Part shown: one piece after another, positions 22,416-27,153 of the stretch | Numbering within the stretch: position 1 is the stretch's first letter | Layout: each line of letters opens with the position of its first letter | IMG/VR virus record: IMGVR_UViG_3300019776_000231 | Coordinates: 1-27,153 of that record | Length of the DNA stretch: 27,153 nucleotides | Direction: 5' to 3' (one strand) | Source of the DNA: a virus | Position numbers and translations under genes: made by a program | Notes under the pieces: generated by a model | What the model was told of the DNA's origin: nothing | Seen by the model: only the letters and a program-made list of their open reading frames with translations | The model's database searches: none

Positions 22416-22924
22416 AACGGAAATTTACAATCGTGATCGTACTTTTTTCTAAACTCTGGATCTGATTCGTATCGCATTCTCGTTGCGTCCCCAACGGGGT
22501 AAGCAAAAAGAGGATGCCCTTTTCTTACAAATACTATAGTATTTGTTTCTATTTCTATTTGCTTCGGCTTTTGGCTTGCTGTTTTTTGATTTTTGGCTTC
22601 GTTTTGGCTTATACTTTGGCTTCGTTTTGGCTTACTTCCGTTCTCATAATTACGCTTAATTATGATCAATCTTTTGTCACATGATGGGATTCTCCAGCTC
22701 CCGTTTTTTTGTTCTCCTTTTAATTTTAGTACGTTTTTAATGTCCTCAATTTCTCCATTCGTATAACGACTTAATGCTTCAATTGAATACTTTATATTGT
22801 TGTTTGTCTGATACGCCAAATCCATTAAATCACGGTATATGCCGCGTTCAGCCGCTGTCATTAACATTACATCCGGATCGCTTGCAAAGTCTTTAGGATA
22901 CCATGTATAACCAAGTTTGCTCAT
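22412..22924 (-). CDS. DUF1376 replication-initiator-like protein
   Basis: This 170-residue protein has an N-terminal DUF1376 (YdaU-like) domain: WYPKDFASDPDVMLMTAAERGIYRDLMDLAY, within residues 7-38, then ALSRYTNGEIEDIKNVL. DUF1376 proteins are phage replication proteins usually encoded just before a helicase or helicase loader, as here. Residues about 90-125 are a low-complexity Lys/Gln/Ser/Asn linker encoded by repeated DNA (22570-22634) that resembles origin iterons. The C-terminus (DATRMRYESDPEFRKKYD) is a short charged helix. Its stop overlaps the ATPase start as ATGA. The layout recalls lambda O, whose gene contains the origin. Confidence 0.78.
   Translation of the reverse strand: MSKLGYTWYPKDFASDPDVMLMTAAERGIYRDLMDLAYQTNNNIKYSIEALSRYTNGEIEDIKNVLKLKGEQKNGSWRIPSCDKRLIIIKRNYENGSKPKRSQSISQNEAKNQKTASQKPKQIEIETNTIVFVRKGHPLFAYPVGDATRMRYESDPEFRKKYDHDCKFPL
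22527..22546. repeat. Perfect 20-bp palindrome inside the DUF1376 gene
   Basis: The half ACAAATACTA is followed immediately by its exact reverse complement TAGTATTTGT, with no spacer. It lies 23 bases from the phased repeats at 22570-22634. A perfect 20-bp palindrome in coding DNA suggests a dimeric protein-binding site or an origin element. Confidence 0.8.
22570..22634 (-). repeat. Phased TTTGGCTT repeats, candidate replication origin
   Basis: Plus-strand copies of TTTGGCTT begin at 22570, 22592, 22603, 22615 and 22626, so spacings are 22, 11, 12 and 11 bases, close to one or two helical turns. Two of them form a perfect 20-base direct repeat (22592-22611 and 22615-22634). A further one-mismatch copy lies at 22563. 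They sit in the low-complexity linker of the replication protein gene, beside a perfect palindrome. The repeats are seen; origin function is inferred. Confidence 0.6.
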
Positions 22925-22961
22925 AATTTTAACATTTTGTAAATAGTTTATAGCCTAAAAA

Positions 22962-23126
22962 TTATTTCTTTGTAGACTTATCCACAAATGATTTACCTAA
23001 AAATTGAACCTGTTTAATTTTACCTTCTTTTATCCAGTTATAAATAGTCTGTCTTTCAACTCCTATAAACGCTGCATAATCCTGAACGGTCATTAAATTT
23101 ACAGGATTTATTAATTGTTTTTCCAT
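22962..23126 (-). CDS. Small helix-turn-helix protein, excisionase-like (54 aa)
   Basis: The product has the pattern of the HTH_17/excisionase family: an N-terminal MTVQDYAAFIGVERQTIYNW helix-turn-helix (from residue 12), then IKEGKIKQVQFLGKSFVD, the usual wing with a Gly-Lys turn. Such 50-70-residue proteins act as Xis-like directionality factors or small transcription regulators. No integrase is seen in the window, so a regulator of replication genes is as likely as an excisionase. It lies 13 bases after the VRR-NUC gene and 37 bases before the DUF1376 gene. An alternative start is the Met at codon 12. Confidence 0.8.
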   Translation of the reverse strand: MEKQLINPVNLMTVQDYAAFIGVERQTIYNWIKEGKIKQVQFLGKSFVDKSTKK

Positions 23127-23139
23127 GTTGCAATATACG

Positions 23140-23592
23140 TTAAATTATACATTCTGTCAAATACTCCTCAAACTTTATTTTTGCCCCCTCAAACCCCTCT
23201 GCAAATTCTACTTTCCATCCAATACCCCGTAAAAATTCATGTACTTCATTCTGTTCCTGAACGTGCTTGCCATTAGATAGACTTCCATCTTTAAGATACA
23301 AGCCTGAATTTTCACGTTTTAATTCAATCATTAAACCGCAATAATTATTAGCTCTATGATAAACGGTTATATCAGGCCACCCACGATATGGGTCTATAAT
23401 TGATTTAATATTCTGCATGGCTGGTGATAGTTTGCCAGCAGATTGAATATCTGATCTAAACCTAATATCAGGATGTTGAAGTTTTAGCCATTTACAAAAT
23501 GAAAGCTGTTCTTGCCATTCGGTGCGTTTGGTAGTAGGTTTTACCACTTTGGCAGTTTTGCGGCTGTGGTATTGGGACATAGGGTCTAACAT
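23140..23592 (-). CDS. VRR-NUC domain nuclease
   Basis: This 150-residue protein matches the small phage VRR-NUC family of PD-(D/E)xK nucleases. It has TEWQEQLSFCKWLKLQHP near residues 24-41 with the Glu-Gln pair, RGWPDITVYHR with Asp74, and GLMIELKRENSG with Glu90-Leu-Lys92. HVQEQNEVHEFLRGIGW supplies the Gln and helix that follow in the family. Members cut branched or structured DNA and can act as Holliday-junction resolvases. The ATG at 23592 overlaps the cytosine methyltransferase end by 7 bases. A Met at codon 5 is another possible start. A restriction role with that methyltransferase is possible but less likely. Confidence 0.85.
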   Translation of the reverse strand: MLDPMSQYHSRKTAKVVKPTTKRTEWQEQLSFCKWLKLQHPDIRFRSDIQSAGKLSPAMQNIKSIIDPYRGWPDITVYHRANNYCGLMIELKRENSGLYLKDGSLSNGKHVQEQNEVHEFLRGIGWKVEFAEGFEGAKIKFEEYLTECII

Positions 23593-24848
23593 AAAATCGG
23601 AATTAAGTTTTTAATAATTGCCTTCATTACATTCACAGTTATTGAATTACCGGCTTGTTTATATGTTTGACTGTCTGAACATGGCTTGATATATGAATCT
23701 GGATAGCCTTGTAATCTCATACATTCTAAGGGGGTAAGGCGGCGGATTCTTTGTCCGTTTGAAGTTATCGGTGCATTACGAGTGCCAATATTAGGATTCC
23801 ATTCAGCTTCCCTGATGGATGAATTTATACATGGTGCTAATCCGTTTGATCTTATTCGCAATCCTTCATCTGATCTATAATCTGCTATTTCAAATTCTGG
23901 TACGACTATCAAATTATCCTTTTGAACGCTTGTAATAGTATTAGTTATTCCTTGTGAATTAGGCTCTAATCTTTGCTCTGTATTTGCCCCGGTTGTTCTA
24001 TCCGATGGATTCTTTGGGTTTCTTCCACGCATGGCTACGCAATAGGGTTCTATTACCAAATCATCTTTCCCACTACCTCCAATTTTTACTGTACTGCAAA
24101 TTCCATCGTATTCATTAAACTTTACGCCAAAACCATTCCCTGCTTCATCATTTCGTTTTTTATGTTCCATAAGGTTTTCTATACTTTGATCACTCAAATA
24201 ATACTTCTCATCAACTTCACTTTCCAGAATATCCTTTAGCCTAATTTTTAACCTTTCACCAATCGGAAAACGAAAAGTATTTGGTAAATCATTTCTGATT
24301 CCAATAAGAAAAACCCTTTCCCTATTCTGTGGTACTCCAAAATCTTTAGAGTTTAATACTTTGAAATGCAGATTGTAAAGCAGACTATCATCATTATTAA
24401 ACATATTAATATGTGTATTCATAGACCTACCCAATAAAGCACACCAATTCTGGAATGTTATTCCGTTATTATCAGATAGTAACCCTTTGACATTTTCGAT
24501 TATAAATACTTTGGGTTGCTGATTCTTAACGTATCTGTAAAAATCATAGAACAATAAACCACGTTTATCTAATTCGCCTAATCGTTTCCCGGCAAGACTA
24601 AACGCCTGGCATGGAATCCCACCGATAAATAAATCAGCATACTGTTCAGGTTTATCCCATTCCTCTGCCGTTAAATCGGTGTACATTTGATTAGGTGTAA
24701 AATTTGCTAAATACGTTTGTCGGGCATATTTATCAATTTCGCAAGCAAAGGAAATTTCGTGAGCAATTCCCAACTCTTTTAAAGCCTGTTCCGGAGAACC
24801 AATACCGGAGCATACTGTGGCTATTTTAATTTGTCCTGCTTTTTCCAT
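23586..24848 (-). CDS. DNA (cytosine-5) methyltransferase
   Basis: This 420-residue enzyme has the C5-cytosine methyltransferase motifs in order. Motif I is TVCSGIGSPEQAL (11-23), motif IV is GGIPCQAFS with catalytic Cys80, motif VI is FIIENVKGL with Glu119, and motif VIII is QNRERVFLIGIR. Motif IX is RRLTPLECMRLQGYPD and motif X is KQAGNSITVNVMKAI. The variable region between VIII and IX (about 150 residues, including RGRNPKNPSDRT) should hold the target recognition domain. It probably protects phage DNA from host restriction. It overlaps the small gene upstream by 28 bases and the VRR-NUC gene by 7. No dedicated restriction enzyme is obvious. Confidence 0.93.
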   Translation of the reverse strand: MEKAGQIKIATVCSGIGSPEQALKELGIAHEISFACEIDKYARQTYLANFTPNQMYTDLTAEEWDKPEQYADLFIGGIPCQAFSLAGKRLGELDKRGLLFYDFYRYVKNQQPKVFIIENVKGLLSDNNGITFQNWCALLGRSMNTHINMFNNDDSLLYNLHFKVLNSKDFGVPQNRERVFLIGIRNDLPNTFRFPIGERLKIRLKDILESEVDEKYYLSDQSIENLMEHKKRNDEAGNGFGVKFNEYDGICSTVKIGGSGKDDLVIEPYCVAMRGRNPKNPSDRTTGANTEQRLEPNSQGITNTITSVQKDNLIVVPEFEIADYRSDEGLRIRSNGLAPCINSSIREAEWNPNIGTRNAPITSNGQRIRRLTPLECMRLQGYPDSYIKPCSDSQTYKQAGNSITVNVMKAIIKNLIPILC

Positions 24849-25051
24849 TGTTCTTTTAATTCAATTACATACTGTTCAATATCTGCCCTACGATCAGTGT
24901 ATAACTGCCATAATACACGCTCACGACTTAAGCGGTAATTCCGTAGAAATACAGATTCAATCCACGTTTTAGGCTTTGCTTTGTATTCTTGGACTTTGCC
25001 AAGTCGCTGAGCTGACCCGGTTCCATCCGTTTTAATGTGCTTTTTAGCCAT
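24821..25051 (-). CDS. Small unknown basic protein (76 aa)
   Basis: The 76-residue product has a Lys-rich N-terminus (MAKKHIKTDGTGSAQRLGK) and a helical, charged C-terminal half (LSRERVLWQLYTDRRADIEQ, then ELKEQWKKQDKLK). It overlaps the cytosine methyltransferase start by 28 bases and follows the CysH-like gene by three. I do not recognise the family. High positive charge suggests nucleic-acid binding, but this is only a guess. Confidence 0.55.
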   Translation of the reverse strand: MAKKHIKTDGTGSAQRLGKVQEYKAKPKTWIESVFLRNYRLSRERVLWQLYTDRRADIEQYVIELKEQWKKQDKLK

Positions 25052-25054
25052 TTT

Positions 25055-25783
25055 TTAAATACTTGTACATGAACAATTATAAGCCGGCAAAGCATCGTTT
25101 AAATCAAATAATGATTTTTGCGATTGAGCAATTTTTAAAAGGTCTTTATATTTTATGCCTTGTATAAATGTTTCTCTTTTTCCTTCCTCTGCCTTTATCC
25201 ATTTATCAGCTAACTCTGGGTATAACTGCAGGATTTTTATAATATTATCTTTACCCTTTAAAAAACACAGATCGCAGTTTCCTAAGATAGAAGGAATTTC
25301 TAAAGTGTATTGTCTTGTTAGCCAGTACTGGTTAACCATTTCTTTAGTTATTCCCTGATCGTATAAAGGGAATTTAGTTGCTACTTTTTTAAATTGTTCT
25401 TTATGCCTTAAAACTCTTACAGGTTCATCATATCGGAATCCTATATAATTTTCAAATGTTTGAACGCCAAGCGATCTTAAATATCTTTTTGCAGTCATCA
25501 CCTTTAACTCAACTGTACAGAGTCTATTCATTCTATTCGGCATAAAAGATTTAACCTCGGTCATAGCTTCAAACCCGGTTTTATTGCCTGACTTTTTATT
25601 TGTATAGGTAGCTTTATGGACTTTTATTCCTTCAAATAATTCAAAGTCATCTATAAATTTGTAAGTCAATGGATGCTCCCATCCTGTATCAGTAAACAGA
25701 ACAATATCGTTTTCTGTTGGCTTTAATAAAATAGTCATTAAAGCGGATGTTTTACCACCGGAAAAATTAATTACTCTTTTCAT
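25055..25783 (-). CDS. PAPS-reductase/CysH-like PP-loop protein
   Basis: This 242-residue protein has a clear PP-loop, FSGGKTSA (7-14), at the N-terminus and VLFTDTGWEHP (28-38), typical of the adenosine-phosphosulfate reductase superfamily. Five cysteines stand out: C89 (NRLCTVELK), C170 and C173 (GNCDLCFLKG), and C237 and C239 (CSCTSI, at the very end). That arrangement could bind an iron-sulfur cluster or another metal. Phages often carry such proteins, whose substrate is generally unknown. Sulfate reduction, sulfur transfer to DNA or tRNA (DndC- or TtcA-like), or another adenylation role are all possible. It shares a 4-base ATGA overlap with the 37-residue ORF upstream. Confidence 0.8.
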   Translation of the reverse strand: MKRVINFSGGKTSALMTILLKPTENDIVLFTDTGWEHPLTYKFIDDFELFEGIKVHKATYTNKKSGNKTGFEAMTEVKSFMPNRMNRLCTVELKVMTAKRYLRSLGVQTFENYIGFRYDEPVRVLRHKEQFKKVATKFPLYDQGITKEMVNQYWLTRQYTLEIPSILGNCDLCFLKGKDNIIKILQLYPELADKWIKAEEGKRETFIQGIKYKDLLKIAQSQKSLFDLNDALPAYNCSCTSI

Positions 25784-25893
25784 AATACATAATAGTTAAT
25801 TATAGCTTCCTCAATATCCTGCATTCGGTATTTAACAAGTGACCGCCCTCTGATATAATCGAGAATGATTTTTTGGTGTAAGTGGTTAAACAT
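25780..25893 (-). CDS. Small unknown protein (37 aa)
   Basis: The frame starts 8 bases inside the previous gene and ends with a TGA overlapping the next gene's ATG as ATGA. The product reads MFNHLHQKIILDYIRGRSLV and then a short helix with acidic residues (QDIEEAIINYYVL). It looks helical, and I do not recognise a family. The two-sided overlaps and exact gap filling support translation despite the length. Confidence 0.5.
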   Translation of the reverse strand: MFNHLHQKIILDYIRGRSLVKYRMQDIEEAIINYYVL

Positions 25894-26110
25894 TGCTTTT
25901 CAAAGTTACGGTTACTGGATCATTTGGCTTTTTATAAAACCAATAGGAAGTTAACCACCCTGCAATAGTTGGTAAAGGTAAATTTAATATCCGGTGAGCT
26001 TCAACAGGTGATAAGTTATCGCCAATACACCTTTCGAGTGTATTAGCGATTAACTCTTTGTTGGTTACTTTAAGCCTATGTCTAAATGCTCGTTTTCGTT
26101 CATGTAGCAT
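25886..26110 (-). CDS. Small HTH-like protein (74 aa)
   Basis: The 74-residue product begins MLHERKRAFRHRLKVTNKEL, strongly basic, and contains LSPVEAHRILNLPLPTIAGWL (from about residue 33), which reads as a helix-turn-helix with the turn around NLPLP. A DNA-binding regulatory role is plausible. It starts with a TAATG overlap on the SSB-like gene's stop and ends inside a 37-residue ORF. It is too short to assign to a named family with confidence. Confidence 0.6.
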   Translation of the reverse strand: MLHERKRAFRHRLKVTNKELIANTLERCIGDNLSPVEAHRILNLPLPTIAGWLTSYWFYKKPNDPVTVTLKSNV

Positions 26111-26403
26111 TAGAATGGCATATTATCTGCAACAGTTTTAGCTACTTCGACCGGAGCCGATTTAGCCTGATCCGGCATCTTAGCATTTCCGAAATAAACC
26201 TTTTCATCGGTTGCATCCTTTTTACTATTCAGTTGAAAAGATAAAACATTACCATACTGATCCGGTTCATCATTCATCCATACTGCAATGTTAGCGTAGA
26301 TTTTACCATTCTTTTCGGATGTATTAAAAGCGGAATGATTAGCTTTAAAAGCATTCCCTAAATCGGTCAAACATATTGACCCGTGCATTGGTTTGTTAGC
26401 CAT
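26110..26403 (-). CDS. SSB-like single-stranded DNA-binding protein
   Basis: The 97-residue product has an OB-fold-like core: GSICLTDLGNAF near the start, then NGKIYANIAVWMNDEPDQYGNVLSF and KVYFGNA. The C-terminus, VADNMPF, resembles the acidic D-x-x-P-F tip that bacterial SSBs use to recruit partners. It is shorter than typical SSB (about 150-180 residues) but this compact form is common in phages. It lies one base after the exonuclease gene, consistent with a recombination unit. The tip and order are the main support; an unrelated small beta protein is possible. Confidence 0.6.
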   Translation of the reverse strand: MANKPMHGSICLTDLGNAFKANHSAFNTSEKNGKIYANIAVWMNDEPDQYGNVLSFQLNSKKDATDEKVYFGNAKMPDQAKSAPVEVAKTVADNMPF

Positions 26404-26404
26404 T

Positions 26405-27106
26405 TTATTTATTTGTTAAAAGTGTATTAATATATTCTCTGCATTCAAGTACCCTGTTTTGCAATTTTACAACTACTTCATGATCGTAATCAAACTCAAA
26501 AACCTTTAGCCGATTTGATTCCGGTATTTCAATAAATGAACCCTCAACACCGTTACAAAACTCTGCATAATAATCATCAAAAGCCTTTTGAGTATAAACC
26601 ATATTAGCAATCGTTTTAAATATCTTTTTAGGCTCTGTAATCCATTTAACCGCCTGACTAATCAAATCGTAGTCCGCATCTATTAACGTGTAACACAGGG
26701 CAGCTTTTCGGCATCCAGTCAAATGCATATAGACTTGTAGCTGATTGAAATAATCTGAATTAGGTATTTCATTCTCAAACATCGGAAACGTATCTAATGA
26801 CCAGGAGCATTTATTATCATAAACTATTCCATTGTGAATGAGATCAGGCGTTCCACAAAAATAGTCATCATCAAAAAACTTCTCATTTTTATAAACCATT
26901 CCCAAATCTAACTGCAATGTCATTAGAGTAAATCCATCTTCTTCCAATCGATTACCTTTGTCAATGTATTTAGATTTGATTTCGGTACGCCTTTTATAAA
27001 GCGTTTCTTTTAGCCATTGTTTACAGTAGGTTTTACCCGTTTCACCAAGTCCTTTCACTCCGGCAATTTTACCGGCACTTGATGCCCTTATTTTAAACTC
27101 TTCCAT
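26405..27106 (-). CDS. YqaJ-like/lambda-exonuclease-type recombination nuclease
   Basis: This 233-residue protein has PD-(D/E)xK exonuclease features: RASSAGKIAG (7-16), KGNRLEEDG with the acidic pair near E55-E56, FCGTPDLIHNGIVYDNKCSW with Asp88 and Asp97-Asn-Lys99, and NQLQVYMHLTG (121-131). This order resembles the YqaJ/RecE family used by phages to resect double-stranded ends before annealing. The matching single-strand annealing protein is not seen and may lie upstream beyond the window edge. Its start overlaps an open frame entering from the edge. Confidence 0.85.
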   Translation of the reverse strand: MEEFKIRASSAGKIAGVKGLGETGKTYCKQWLKETLYKRRTEIKSKYIDKGNRLEEDGFTLMTLQLDLGMVYKNEKFFDDDYFCGTPDLIHNGIVYDNKCSWSLDTFPMFENEIPNSDYFNQLQVYMHLTGCRKAALCYTLIDADYDLISQAVKWITEPKKIFKTIANMVYTQKAFDDYYAEFCNGVEGSFIEIPESNRLKVFEFDYDHEVVVKLQNRVLECREYINTLLTNK

Positions 27107-27153
27107 TTCAGATCAAATTGAGATTGTAAATTTTCAGTAACATGAACTTTTAA
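27088..27153 (-). CDS. Partial upstream gene, C-terminus only (uncertain)
   Basis: A frame open from the window edge reads LKVHVTENLQSQFDLKWKSLK and stops 19 bases inside the exonuclease gene. Such overlaps are common here, so this could be the end of the preceding gene, for instance an annealing protein. A second edge frame ends sooner (about 6 codons), and with so little sequence I cannot decide between them. Confidence 0.25.
   Translation of the reverse strand, partial: LKVHVTENLQSQFDLKWKSLK

Noticed and set aside
22962-23126. Proof of lysogeny from an excisionase-like protein
   Set aside because: No integrase, repressor or att site is visible, and such HTH proteins also act as ordinary regulators.
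1-27153. CRISPR arrays, insertion sequences, tRNA or rRNA genes
   Set aside because: Reading through the window showed no regular spaced repeats of CRISPR type, no transposase and no RNA gene signature.

Overview
The window reads as part of the genome of a tailed, siphovirus-like phage or prophage infecting a member of the Bacteroidota. Every supported gene is on the minus strand, so the biological order runs from 27153 down to 1. The Bacteroidota assignment is inferred from AT-rich DNA, the near absence of Shine-Dalgarno leaders, and several boxes matching the TTTG/TTG...TAnnTTTG promoter known from Bacteroides and Flavobacterium. All three stop codons end genes, so the code is standard. No integrase, repressor, holin or endolysin is visible, so lifestyle cannot be decided.

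Layout in transcription order. (a) 27153-20762, replication, recombination and DNA modification: a YqaJ/lambda-exonuclease-like nuclease, an SSB-like protein, several tiny proteins, a CysH/PAPS-reductase-like PP-loop protein, a C5-cytosine methyltransferase, a VRR-NUC nuclease, an excisionase-like HTH protein, a DUF1376 replication protein whose gene carries phased repeats and a perfect 20-bp palindrome (a candidate origin), a RecA/DnaB-fold ATPase and two unknown proteins. (b) 20863-17964: a structured leader, an SF2 helicase, a beta-class DNA methyltransferase and a dATP/dGTP diphosphohydrolase-like protein. (c) 17933-12291, packaging and head: TerS, TerL, portal, MuF-like protein, prohead protease and HK97-fold capsid protein, ended by a clear intrinsic terminator. 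(d) 12232-7467: a glycosylation cassette inserted between the capsid gene and the connector genes. It has its own promoter, a small ribbon-helix-helix-like protein, four glycosyltransferase-like enzymes, a DUF5672 protein, a hexapeptide acetyltransferase and two very small single-span membrane proteins. (e) 7460-1, neck and tail: connector, head-closure protein, gp10-like protein, tail terminator, tail tube, G/GT chaperone with a -1 frameshift site, tape measure, a hub-like tail protein, two extra tail-tube-like paralogs and the start of one more gene.

Genes are packed with ATGA, TAATG or longer overlaps, implying long translationally coupled operons. The early genes would replicate and modify the DNA, the packaging genes fill the HK97-type head, and the neck/tail genes build a flexible tail of roughly 90 nm (inferred from tape-measure length). 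The glycosylation cassette would decorate virion proteins or the host surface. Most worth attention: the glycan cassette and its unlisted micro-membrane proteins, the origin-like repeats inside the DUF1376 gene, the GC-rich leader before the helicase gene, and the tail-tube paralogs. There is no gene-free stretch longer than about 100 bases.
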